A stretch of 40,343 nucleotides of DNA from Longimicrobium sp. Its GTDB lineage: Bacteria > Gemmatimonadota > Gemmatimonadetes > Longimicrobiales > Longimicrobiaceae. The notes under the pieces are model-generated. The model saw only the letters and a program-made list of their open reading frames with translations, was not told the DNA's origin and searched no databases. Shown here piece by piece: positions 16,595-24,561 of this stretch. Every line of letters begins with the position of its first letter. Positions within the stretch are counted from its first letter, which is position 1. Made by a program: the position numbers and the translations under genes. Where the stretch lies: contig DASUYB010000016.1 of the NCBI GenBank assembly GCA_036377595.1, forward strand, positions 1 through 40,343. Reading direction: 5' to 3'.

Positions 16595-19041
16595 CCGATC
16601 CCATCGCAACCATCCCGGACGCGGGTGCCGCTCCGGGGACCGAGCTCCCGCTGGAGATCGAGATCGCCCCCGTCGCCGCGCCGCGCACGTCGGCCGAGGT
16701 GTGCGGGATGGGGCACTCGATGAAGCGCAAGGAGGATCCCCGCTTCATCCGCGGCCGCGGGCGCTACGTCGACGACGTCGTCCTCCCGGGGATGCTGTAC
16801 CTGGACATCGTCCGCTCCCCCTTCGCCCACGCCAGGATCAAGTCGATCAACACCGAGCGCGCGCTGCAGGTGCCCGGCGTTCTCGCGGTGATCACCGGTG
16901 AGACGCTGAAGCAGTTCAACCTGCACTGGATGCCGACGCTGATGTCGGACACCCAGATGGTGCTGCCGACGGACACGGTGATGTACCAGGCGCAGGAGGT
17001 GGCCGCCGTGGTCGCCACCGACCGCTACGCCGCCGCCGACGGGGTCGACGCGGTGGAGGTCGACTACGAGCCGCTCCCCGTGGTCGTCGACCCCTTCAAG
17101 GCGCTTGAGCCCGGCGCGCCGGTGCTCAGGACGGACAAGGAGGGGAAGACCGACAACCGCGTCTTCCACTGGGAGGTGGGAGATCGGAAAGCGACGGAGG
17201 CCGCGTTCGCCTCGGCCGACGTGGTCGTGGCGGAGGACATCTACCTCCCGCGCATCCACGTGGCGTCGATCGAGACCTGCGGCTGCGTGGCCGACTTCGA
17301 CCGGGTGACGGGGAAGCTCACCGTCCATCTCACCACGCAGGCGCCGCACGCCATCCGCACCGTGGTCGCGCTGGTCGCCGGGCACGTGGGCCTGTCGGAG
17401 GAGAAGATCCGCATCATCTCCCCCGACATCGGCGGCGGCTTCGGGGGGAAGGTGCCCGTCTACCCCGGCTACGTGATCGCCATCGCCGCCTCCGTCGTCA
17501 TCGGCAAGCCGGTGAAGTGGATCGAGGACCGGATGGAGAATCTCCAGGCCGACTCGTTCGCGCGCGACTACCACATGCACGCCGAGCTGGCCGCGACGCG
17601 CGACGGGACGATGCAGGCGCTGCGCATCCGCACCGTCGCCGACCACGGCTACGCGGACGCGGCGGCAAACCCGTCGAAGTTCCCCGCGGGGCTCTTCTCC
17701 GTCTGCACCGGCTCGTACGACCTGAAGCAGGCGTTCGTGGAGGTCGACGCGGCGTACACCAACAAGCCGCCGGGCGGCATCGCCTACCGCTGCTCTTTCC
17801 GCGTCACCGAGGCCGTCCACGCCATCGAGCGGATGGTGGACGTCCTCGCGCACCGGCTGGAGATGGACCCGGCCGACCTGCGGCTGAAGAACTTCATCCG
17901 CCCCGAGCGCTTCCCCTACCGCTCCGCGCTGGGATGGGAGTACGACAGCGGCAACTACTCCGCCGCGCTGCACCGGGCGATGGAGCGCATCGGCTACGCG
18001 GATCTCAGGAGAGAGCAGGCGGAGAAGCGCGCCCGCGGCGAGCTGATGGGGATCGGCATCTCCAGCTTCACGGAGATCGTGGGCGCCGGCCCGAGCAAGC
18101 AGTTCGACATCCTGGGGATCAAGATGTTCGACTCGGCGGAGATCCGGGTACATCCCACCGGGAAGGCGATCGCCCGCTTCGGCACGAAGTCGCAGGGCCA
18201 GGGGCACGAGACCACCTACGCGCAGATCGTGGCGGAGGAGCTCGGCATCCCCGCCGCGCACGTGGAGGTGGAGGAGGGAGATACGGACACCGCGCCGTAC
18301 GGGCTGGGGACGTATGCCAGCCGGTCGACGCCCGTCGCCGCCGCGGCGTGCGCCGTGGCCGCGCGGAAGATCCGCGACAAGGCGCGGAAGATCGCCGCGC
18401 ACCTGCTGGAGGTGAGCGAGGACGACCTGGAGTGGGAGCCCGGCCGATTCTTCGTGCGCGGCGCGCCGCAGAAGGAGAAGACCATCCAGGACGTGGCCCT
18501 GGCCGCGTACACCAACCATCCGCAGGGGATGGAGGCGGGGCTCGAGGCGGTGCACTACTACGACCCGCCGAACCTGACCTTCCCCTTCGGCAGCTACATC
18601 GCCGTGGTCGACATCGACCGGGGAACGGGGATGGTGAAGGTGCGCCGGTTCGTGGCCGTGGACGACTGCGGCAACGTCATCAACCCCATGATCGTGGAGG
18701 GGCAGGTCCACGGCGGGCTGACGATGGGCCTCGCGCCCGCGCTGTTCGAGGAGATCACGTACGACGTGGAGGGCAACATCCAGGGCGGCAGCTTCATGGA
18801 CTACCTGCTCCCCACCGCGATGGAGACACCGCGCTGGGAGACGGACCGCACCGTCACCCCCAGTCCGCACCACCCGCTCGGCGCGAAAGGCGTCGGCGAG
18901 TCGGCGACGGTGGGCGCCCCGCCCGCCATCGCCAACGCGGTGGTCGACGCACTCGCGCACCTGGGGGTGACCCACATCGACATCCCCATCACCCCCGAGA
19001 AGGTGTGGACCATCCTACACGAGAAGGGGGTGGCGGAGTAG
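16591..19041 (+). CDS. coxL: Form I aerobic CO dehydrogenase large subunit
   Basis: 816-residue molybdenum hydroxylase subunit that oxidises CO to CO2 at a Mo-S-Cu centre. The diagnostic form I motif AYRCSFR is at residues 398-404, with Cys401 as the expected copper ligand. Form II enzymes carry AYRGAGR here, and xanthine dehydrogenases have no Cys. Other cofactor motifs are [15 protein letters not shown] and [14 protein letters not shown], with the catalytic Glu at 770. The start overlaps coxS; GGAGG lies 8-9 nt upstream. Length is close to characterised CoxL proteins (about 805-810). Together with M and S it makes a complete enzyme. Confidence 0.95.
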
Positions 19042-19074
19042 GCGGAAGCTGCTCCGCCGCAATCTGAGCGCAAA

Positions 19075-19103
19075 GCCGCCCGCGGGAACCTACCGCGGAC
19101 GGC
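19075..19103 (+). terminator. Hairpin downstream of coxL
   Basis: Stem GCCGcCCGCGG / CCGCGGaCGGC with one internal mismatch, 34 bp after the coxL stop. There is no T-tract, so termination is uncertain. Confidence 0.35.
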
Positions 19104-19277
19104 TTCGCCGTTCAGGGAGCCGGGAGACGAATGGGTCGGTGGAAGGCAGCAAAGGGCGTGTGTTATCTCGCAACGTTTCCATGCTGCGGCCAAGCCGCCG
19201 CCTTGAAACGCTTGCGTGCTTATCCGAATTCAGTCTACTTAGACAGCAGTTAGGGTCAAACCTTCCAAGGAGAACCT

Positions 19278-20267
19278 CTGAACACGCACGGAAAGTTCAC
19301 ATTACGGGTTTCGGTCAAGACGCTCGGTATCGATCCCATTGCTGGCTTGGAGAACGGTGCGGGATTTCAGGTGGCTGAGCTGAACGTTTCGATTGCCAGG
19401 CACCACCGCTACTTAGTAGTCGAAGTAAGTCCATTTGCAAGCGAAACCGAAGCTCTAGAGTTCCTACCTCTAGTAAAGGCCGGGCTTTGGAACCTAGCGA
19501 TTGAGCACAACATCGCCTTTGATCCAGACTTCAATGTTCGCGAGATTACCCGAGCGGAAGATCCAGAAGCTGCGGGAAAAAACATCGGTGAAAGCTTCGG
19601 CATTCCAGATATCGGCCCGGTTCACGGCCTCGCAGACGAAGGAGGCACGACCGTCTACCCAAGCGACGAGACAATCCGGTTCATGGGTTTCGGGGACGTA
19701 TCGTTTAGAGTTTCTACCAGTTTGGACAAGGCGACCCGTACGCTGAAGCACGGGATGGAGCGAGGAAGTGTCGGCAATGTGGATAACGGGATCACCACAG
19801 CTGCCGACCTGTATCTGTCACATTTTTACGAGACTACGCTTCGTGCTCGGTTCTTGACTCTCATGACGGTGCTCGAAGTGCTAGCCCCTGTAACCCAGAA
19901 GCATCCCCTCGCCCGGGCTATGATTGAACGTTGGAAGTTAGAGGTGCAGCGACAACTGAACGACCCAATGGAATCGGAGAGTCGCGACGCGCTAGAGGCA
20001 CTCGATCGGGAGTTGGAATTCAGGAAGGAGACATCAATCCGCCGACGCATACGGCGGCTCGTCCTCGATACAGCGCCACTTGAAGAGAGCGCACGAAAGG
20101 AATTAGCCAAAGAGGTTGTCGATGCTTATGACCTGCGAGGGAGTTTGGTCCACTCTGGGGCTATCGGCGACGCTGAGCTGCACGCGGCATACGAGGTGGC
20201 GCTCAGTACGGCCAAACTACTCCTCCGCGTAAAACTTGGGCTCATCGAGCAGGCTGGTAGCATCTAA
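19278..20267 (+). CDS. Predicted HEPN-domain protein, cassette-borne
   Basis: I do not recognise the full family. The C-terminal 150 residues are all-helical and end with 'YDLRGSLVHSG', a perfect Rx4H HEPN motif at R287 and H292, followed by a helix (ELHAAYEVALSTAKLLLRVKL), as in HEPN/Apea-like proteins. Many of these are RNases or defence and stress factors. Base composition is clearly lower in GC than the neighbouring cox genes, with codons such as TTA, CTA and AGG. Start: no ATG or GTG is available; CTG 19278 has AAGGAG 5 nt upstream and extends the protein to 329 residues, while the alternative TTG 19347 has no ribosome-binding site. The stop codon overlaps an attC-like R'' box. Confidence 0.7.
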   Translation: MNTHGKFTLRVSVKTLGIDPIAGLENGAGFQVAELNVSIARHHRYLVVEVSPFASETEALEFLPLVKAGLWNLAIEHNIAFDPDFNVREITRAEDPEAAGKNIGESFGIPDIGPVHGLADEGGTTVYPSDETIRFMGFGDVSFRVSTSLDKATRTLKHGMERGSVGNVDNGITTAADLYLSHFYETTLRARFLTLMTVLEVLAPVTQKHPLARAMIERWKLEVQRQLNDPMESESRDALEALDRELEFRKETSIRRRIRRLVLDTAPLEESARKELAKEVVDAYDLRGSLVHSGAIGDAELHAAYEVALSTAKLLLRVKLGLIEQAGSI

Positions 20268-20350
20268 CCCGGCTTGCAGGGGACGATGGGCTGGCTTGTT
20301 TTCAGGGGCTAATTGGCGCAGCCGCGCGCCCCTGAAGCTTGTCATTAGGC
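20262..20350 (+). other. attC-like integron recombination site 1
   Basis: R''-like ATCTAAC (20262-20268) overlaps the stop codon of the HEPN gene, as in integron cassettes. L''-like GCTTGCAGGGGAC pairs with CGCCCCTGAAGCTT near the right end, and R'-like ATTAGGC closes it at 20344-20350. Both halves are near-identical to the site at 23696-23788, while the loop differs. R' deviates from GTTRRRY at the first base. Confidence 0.6.
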
Positions 20351-20364
20351 CGCTGGGCAAAAAT

Positions 20365-20401
20365 CACGGCAACCGCAGGGAATCGTCCTGCGGCTGCCGT
20401 G
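20365..20401 (-). terminator. Terminator of the small-peptide pair
   Basis: 15-bp stem with one mismatch (20365-20379 with 20387-20401). On the minus strand the stem is followed by ATTTTTG. It lies downstream of the two minus-strand peptide genes. Confidence 0.65.
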
Positions 20402-20499
20402 TATTTCATCCTGCTTCGACTCAGGTGGCGAGTCGCCGCACCACGGTCTGCCCTCAGCTCGTTGTCCGCAGCGCGGACCTCCCACCAGCGGCTCTTCTT

Positions 20500-20568
20500 C
20501 TACTTGACGACAGTGTAGCCGGGCTTTGCGGCGGGTGCGGGCGCGGGGTCCTTCGGGTCGTCAGACAT
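20500..20568 (-). CDS. 22-residue Asp/Pro-rich peptide
   Basis: Short reading frame beginning MSDDPKDPAP, continuing with Ala/Pro-rich residues and ending GYTVVK. It follows the Cys-rich peptide gene on the same strand by 66 bp and lies before a shared terminator. GGAG occurs 8 nt before the ATG. It is too short for homology; reality rests on the ribosome-binding site, codon bias and position. Confidence 0.45.
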   Translation of the reverse strand: MSDDPKDPAPAPAAKPGYTVVK

Positions 20569-20634
20569 CGTGCGCTCCGATCCTCTTGACGGGGCTCGGT
20601 GTCCGTCCGGCGCTGCCGCCAATCAGCCCCCGTC

Positions 20635-20838
20635 TCAGTAGCAGTAGCACGTTTCTCCAATGCACGCTCCACCGGTTTCGCCGCAGACCACCCAGCAGCC
20701 CGTGCGGATGCAGGACCGGGTTGTGGCGTCGCCCGGTTCCGGTGTGGCGGCCAGCGCCTGAACCGCTCCAAAGGCGAGAGCGCCCAGCAGCGGCAGCACG
20801 TAGAGTGAGCGTTTCGCGTAACGAATGAAGCCAGTCAT
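20635..20838 (-). CDS. Secreted Cys-rich small peptide
   Basis: 67 residues. An N-terminal Sec signal (MTGFIRYAKRSLYVLPLLGALAFGAVQALA) is followed by a mature peptide of about 37 residues with six Cys: 'SCIRTGCWVVCGETGGACIGETCYCY'. Six Cys in a tiny exported domain suggest three disulfides. The start is set by GGAGG 5-6 nt before the ATG; an in-frame upstream start would disturb the signal. No known family is recognised. The gene lies in the cassette-like region in reverse orientation to its neighbours, followed by a 22-residue peptide gene and a terminator. A role as an antimicrobial, signal or surface peptide is speculation. Confidence 0.65.
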   Translation of the reverse strand: MTGFIRYAKRSLYVLPLLGALAFGAVQALAATPEPGDATTRSCIRTGCWVVCGETGGACIGETCYCY

Positions 20839-20971
20839 GGCAACCTCCTCCAGCACGAGGGTTGGCGAACGAGGCCCACACGTCCCCAGGCGGGTGGGTC
20901 AGGGAAGGAGAAACGTGATTATCCCGTAAACTGAACATTCGCGAGAAGCGGCGTTAAATACGCGTGGAAAG

Positions 20972-21244
20972 TTACGGCGCCGGCGCTCTCAAGTCAACGT
21001 GCGTTTCCCTGCCAGTCCAAGCGATCGAGCTCTCGCCGGCCAGATCGTGCAGCCACTGCGCCTGCGTGCCTTCTTCGAAGGCGACGTGCACCGCGCCGCG
21101 CATCCCGGCGAAGAACTCCAGCAGCGCCGCTTCCTCGGTCGGCAGGATGCTGCGCGCGATGATCCTGCCGCTGGACTCCCGGACAGTGGCGACCGTGGTT
21201 GCCTGGTGCACGTCGAGCCCCACATCCTTCGTCGAGCTTCTCAT
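20972..21244 (-). pseudogene. IS110-family transposase, N-terminal fragment
   Basis: 90-residue reading frame starting MRSSTKDVGLDVHQATTVATV, the RuvC-like (DEDD) N-terminus of IS110-family transposases, with 'VHVAFEEGTQAQWLHDL' carrying the expected acidic residue. Full-length members are about 340 residues; this copy ends shortly after residue 80 in unrelated sequence and lacks the rest of the catalytic domain and the C-terminal Tnp domain. Its 5' side is the 93-bp structured repeat at 21235-21327. Some IS1111/IS110 elements are known to target attC sites, which fits the location. Confidence 0.75.
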
Positions 21245-21327
21245 GAGGGCCGCTCCCTGCTGCGGTTCACGCTTGGTTCGCAACCGCGGTTTCGCAGCAG
21301 GGGGCGTGCTCTCAACATGCGTTAGGC
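21235..21327. repeat. 93-bp structured duplication, copy 1, ending in GTTAGGC
   Basis: Differs from 22546-22638 at only two positions. It contains a stem CCCTGCTGCG / CGCAGCAGGG enclosing a smaller GGTT-CGC-AACC hairpin, and ends with the integron R' box GTTAGGC (21321-21327). It also covers the start codon of the IS110 fragment. Confidence 0.85.
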
Positions 21328-21431
21328 ACCGCCGACGAGGCGGCCCGGTTGCCGTGTACGAACCGCGGACGTACCTCTATGTTGGACTGCAGGACTGATG
21401 AATCTGACGCGAAACGTCACCTTCCGAGACG

Positions 21432-22406
21432 ATGACTGAGATGCCAGATGCACCGGTTCGATCCGCCCGGCTCTTCGTTGGTTCCTTCTCGTACGGCTAC
21501 GATCCGGCCAAGACCGTCACAGAGTTTGATCCTTCCGCTCTGTGGACGGCGGACGACCTGATCGATCCCCTGACCGGGCGGCCGTGGCAGAACACATTGC
21601 TCGCCACGGGCGTCGAGAACTGGGAGTGGTATGCAAGCATTTATACCGAGATCTATCGGAAAACGGGGTGCAAGCTGTTCGTCTTCTGGACAGACGCGTC
21701 ACTGAAGGGTCCAGTCCCGGCGAGTGCCCTGGCGAGTGCTTACCAGGATCTGTTCACACGCTACCCCGACCTGCCGAGTCAACCGTCTGGTATCTTCCTC
21801 TATGACGAACCCGATCCTGACACCGTCATTCCCCAGATCGTCGCAGTAACCCGGGAGTTGAAGCAGACGTTTCCGGCAACGGCACTGTACGCGAATTTCC
21901 GGTACGATACGATCAGCACAAGACCTGACAGCGTGCAGCTGATTGGTCAATCGTCGCTGGATTTCGTCAGCAGCGACGAATACTACGACGTGAGCATCCC
22001 ACAGTATAGGGAAACTTACCAGACGAGGCTTTATCCGTTCTTGAAACAGGGGCAACGAGTGTTCGTCGTGCCATTTGCGGCGTATGATGAAATCACAGTA
22101 CCGATCAACGGGGTCTGTCCGCCTGTCGACCCGGCGGCGGCGGACACTCGTGAGCTATACTCAGCACAAGCGCATGTGGAATGGCTCGGTTCGGACAGCA
22201 TGGTGGCTGGAATGATGATTTATCGGCTGAAGAACCTCTGGCTCCCGAAAGGAATCGCGAAGCCCGTGGTCGACAATCCGATCTGCAACGGCATCGGCTT
22301 GATCGACCGGATGCCGGACGGAAGCTACATTACTCCCAACACGGTTGCGTTCTACAAAACGTTGCAATCCGCTCAAGGATACGGGGCCACGTTCCTCAAC
22401 GATTGA
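21432..22406 (+). CDS. Hypothetical TIM-barrel-like protein, cassette-borne
   Basis: 324 residues, no signal peptide. I do not recognise the family with certainty. Alternating strand-helix segments with acidic residues at strand ends ('GIFLYDEPDPDTVIPQIVAV', 'SLDFVSSDEYYDV', 'VFVVPFAAYDE', 'MVAGMMIYRLKNLWL') and many aromatic residues resemble glycoside-hydrolase-like TIM barrels; the Asp-Glu of YDEP could be catalytic. It sits between two GTTAGGC boxes (21321 and 22632) with its own attC-like half-site downstream, as expected of an integron cassette. Start ATG 21432; ATG 21441 is an alternative. Confidence 0.7.
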   Translation: MTEMPDAPVRSARLFVGSFSYGYDPAKTVTEFDPSALWTADDLIDPLTGRPWQNTLLATGVENWEWYASIYTEIYRKTGCKLFVFWTDASLKGPVPASALASAYQDLFTRYPDLPSQPSGIFLYDEPDPDTVIPQIVAVTRELKQTFPATALYANFRYDTISTRPDSVQLIGQSSLDFVSSDEYYDVSIPQYRETYQTRLYPFLKQGQRVFVVPFAAYDEITVPINGVCPPVDPAAADTRELYSAQAHVEWLGSDSMVAGMMIYRLKNLWLPKGIAKPVVDNPICNGIGLIDRMPDGSYITPNTVAFYKTLQSAQGYGATFLND

Positions 22407-22528
22407 ACGATGTTCCGGAGGGGCGCGGCGGTCGTAAGATGTGGAGGTCGCTGCTGGAGCCGTCGAGCAGCGCCAACGGCAAGGGGTGGTTCCGGGCCGG
22501 CCTGACCCAGCGTTCGGCGCAGCAGGGC

Positions 22529-22638
22529 GCCTAACAATCGGCTGCAGCTTCTCATGAGGGCCGCTCCCTGCTGCGGTTCACGCTTGGTTCGCGACCGCGG
22601 ATTCGCAGCAGGGGGCGTGCTCTCAACATGCGTTAGGC
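22529..22638 (+). other. Hybrid attC-like site
   Basis: GCCTAAC (22529-22535) and GTTAGGC (22632-22638) are perfectly complementary R'' and R' boxes. The left half continues AATCGGCTGCAG, a normal attC L'' segment, but the right half is the 93-bp repeat (22546-22638) and lacks a matching L'. The junction looks like an attC left half joined to an IS110-associated end. Confidence 0.6.
22546..22638. repeat. 93-bp structured duplication, copy 2
   Basis: 91 of 93 positions match 21235-21327. Only the first four codons of the IS110 transposase start are shared, after which the sequence changes to attC left-half DNA. One of the two differences (A to G) keeps the small hairpin paired by G-T. Confidence 0.85.
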
Positions 22639-22729
22639 GCTGTACAAATACGCTGAGCGTTCGGTACTCATTCGCATCGGCTCCCGCATTCGACGGGAGC
22701 GTCTGTCACCTTTGTTGTTGGGAGCCGCC

Positions 22730-23659
22730 ATGGAGAAACGACACGGAGTTCTGGGGAACCCCCGAGCCATTGGGGTCGCGTGTGCAATCGCGGCCACTGG
22801 ACTCGGGCTCATGTACATGGCCATGGCTGGCGCTCCAACAATCCACCTTTTCGTCAACGCGCTCGCTCTCGTCATGGGACTCGCGTTTTTCGCCATCATG
22901 CGGTCGTCTGAACGGGCGCCACGCCTTCCGGGCGGAATAGCCGTCGTACTCGGAGGGTTGCTGCTCACGACGGCGCTGTTCGGTGTGTCTATTGAGGGCG
23001 TCTCCCGCTGGATTCGCATTGGGGGTCTCACCCTGCAGATGAGCCTGATCGTCCTGCCCGCGATGCTGGTTGCCTTCGCACAGCGCCGAGATCTCCTCGC
23101 TACGCTCAGCATGATTCTAACAGCCGTCGCACTTGCCCTTCAGCCAGATCGCGCGATGGCTGGCGTACTTGTCTCGGCCCTGGCAGTGCTCGGGGTGCGC
23201 CGGCGGGATCGGTGGGTGGCTTCGGCTTTTGCCATGGCTGTTGCCAGTTTCGTCGTGACCTTGGTTCGCCCCGATTCGCTACCAGCCGTGCCCTACGTGG
23301 ATCAGATCCTCTACACCGCATTCCAGGTTCATGCGATGGCAGGGATGGCCGTTGTGATCGGCACACTTCTGCTCATCGTTCCGGCGATCGTGGGGCAGCG
23401 GCTCGATCCGAACAACCGTGATGTCTATGCTGTATTCGGAGCCGCCTGGCTCGGCATGGTGGTGGCAGCGGCACTCGGAAACTATCCCACGCCGCTGGTC
23501 GGCTACGGCGGAAGCGCGATCTTGGGTTACGCATTCAGTCTGGCGCTCATGCCTGGGACGGTGCGATCGGCTGCTGTTGCCGAGGGACAGGCGGGCGATG
23601 CGGTTCGGGCGGAGACAGACGGAGATGCTGATCTGCGGATCGACATCGCATACGGGTGA
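22730..23659 (+). CDS. Multi-pass membrane protein, cassette-borne
   Basis: 309 residues with about nine hydrophobic segments. GGGAG lies 5 nt before the ATG (MEKRHGVLGN); an upstream TTG adds six residues without support. The middle has 'VSRWIRIGGLTLQMSLIVLPAML' and 'ALALQPDRAMAGVLVSALAVL', loosely like the RWI...Q...P and LQPDLGTA segments of SEDS proteins (FtsW/RodA), and a later conserved-looking 'NYPTPLVGYGGSAILGY' resembles FtsW 'PTKGLTLPFVSYGGSS'. The polytopic pattern agrees, but the protein is shorter than typical SEDS members. Function is uncertain. An attC-like site follows 36 bp after the stop. Confidence 0.75.
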   Translation: MEKRHGVLGNPRAIGVACAIAATGLGLMYMAMAGAPTIHLFVNALALVMGLAFFAIMRSSERAPRLPGGIAVVLGGLLLTTALFGVSIEGVSRWIRIGGLTLQMSLIVLPAMLVAFAQRRDLLATLSMILTAVALALQPDRAMAGVLVSALAVLGVRRRDRWVASAFAMAVASFVVTLVRPDSLPAVPYVDQILYTAFQVHAMAGMAVVIGTLLLIVPAIVGQRLDPNNRDVYAVFGAAWLGMVVAAALGNYPTPLVGYGGSAILGYAFSLALMPGTVRSAAVAEGQAGDAVRAETDGDADLRIDIAYG

Positions 23660-23695
23660 ATGCCATGGGGCGGGGCTCCACCACCGAGTTCCGCA

Positions 23696-23788
23696 CTCTA
23701 ACCCTCGCTTGCAGGGGACAGCGGGCCGGGCATACTCTTGGGGGAAAGACCGTCAAGGCCCGCTGCCCCTGAAGCTTTCTCGTCAGGC
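23696..23788 (+). other. attC-like integron recombination site 2
   Basis: CTCTAAC (23696-23702) opens and GTCAGGC (23782-23788) closes a site whose long stem pairs GCTTGCAGGGGACAGCGGGC (from 23707) with its near-complement ending in CCCCTGAAGC (to 23775), with one extrahelical base. The two halves match those of the site at 20262-20350. Both terminal boxes deviate slightly from consensus. Confidence 0.6.
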
Positions 23789-23831
23789 CATCAGGCGGAT
23801 CGAGTTCGTCCACCACACTCCGGCCGTACCG

Positions 23832-24512
23832 ATGCTTGGAGTCGCGGTCCGACTTGTAGCGGATGCAGGACTGGTCGCGATCCTCCTGTTTACTTCAGCC
23901 GGGACGCTCGCGTGGTGGCGGGCCTGGGTGCTGCTGGCGGTGATGCTGCTCGTCAGGGCCGCCGGCGCGCGCCTCGTCTATCGCGTCAATCCCGGCCTGC
24001 TTCGGGAGCGTGCCGGGTTGCCGATTCACGGTGATCAACCCTGGGCCGACAGACTGCTCCTGCTCGCGGTGCTGGCGACGGGGTTCCTGGGACTGCCTGC
24101 CATCGCTGGACTCGATGTGTTCCGTTGGCACATGCTCCATCGGCCCCCGCCGCTGCTCAGCGGCATCGGCCTCATCCTGTTCGCGCTCGGCTGGAGCATC
24201 AAGAATCTCGCGCTTCGGGCGAACGCGTTCGCGACCACCGTCGTTCGCCTGCAGAGCGAGCGCGCGCACGTCGTGGCCGACTCCGGAGTCTATGCCGTCG
24301 TTCGGCACCCATTCTACGCCGCCGATCCGCTCATCCTCGCAGGTCTCGGACTGTGGCTGGAGTCGTACTTGGCGGTGCTGTGCGCAGTCATACCAGTCGC
24401 GCTGATGGTGATACGGCTCCGCCTGGAGGAGCGCTTCCTCCGGCGCGAATTGCCGGGTTACAACGACTACATGGTGCGGGTGCCGCATCGACTCATCCCT
24501 GGCGTCTGGTAG
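23832..24512 (+). CDS. Isoprenylcysteine carboxyl methyltransferase-like membrane protein
   Basis: 226-residue membrane protein of the ICMT/PEMT-like methyltransferase superfamily. Four to five hydrophobic segments come first ('AGLVAILLFTSAGTLAWWRAWVLLAVMLLV'). The SAM-binding C-terminal signature follows: 'VVADSGVYAVVRHPFYAADPLIL', then 'EERFLRRELPGYNDYMVRVPHRLIPGVW', with the RHPxY, EE and RLIP elements in place. Bacterial members methylate mostly unknown small substrates. The ATG chosen has no clear ribosome-binding site. It lies between an attC-like site and an attC half-site, so it is probably a cassette. Confidence 0.82.
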   Translation: MLGVAVRLVADAGLVAILLFTSAGTLAWWRAWVLLAVMLLVRAAGARLVYRVNPGLLRERAGLPIHGDQPWADRLLLLAVLATGFLGLPAIAGLDVFRWHMLHRPPPLLSGIGLILFALGWSIKNLALRANAFATTVVRLQSERAHVVADSGVYAVVRHPFYAADPLILAGLGLWLESYLAVLCAVIPVALMVIRLRLEERFLRRELPGYNDYMVRVPHRLIPGVW

Positions 24513-24530
24513 GCAATCGGCTGCAGGGAA
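24510..24530 (+). other. attC left-half remnant
   Basis: CAATCGGCTGCAG, identical to the L'' segment of the hybrid site at 22529, directly follows the stop codon. No R'-side half is present before the next gene, so the site looks deleted or degenerate. Confidence 0.4.
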
Positions 24531-24561
24531 TACGGGGGCGAGGCATCCAGCGGGAGGCCAA

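Noticed and set aside
20635..20838. Homology of the Cys-rich peptide to plant cyclotides
   Set aside because: It shares CGET and six Cys, but Cys spacing does not match the cyclotide framework, and a six-residue coincidence is expected in such short sequences.
20953..20959. GTTAAAT as an integron R' box
   Set aside because: It fits GTTRRRY by sequence, but no R'' box or pairing arm lies at the right distance upstream.
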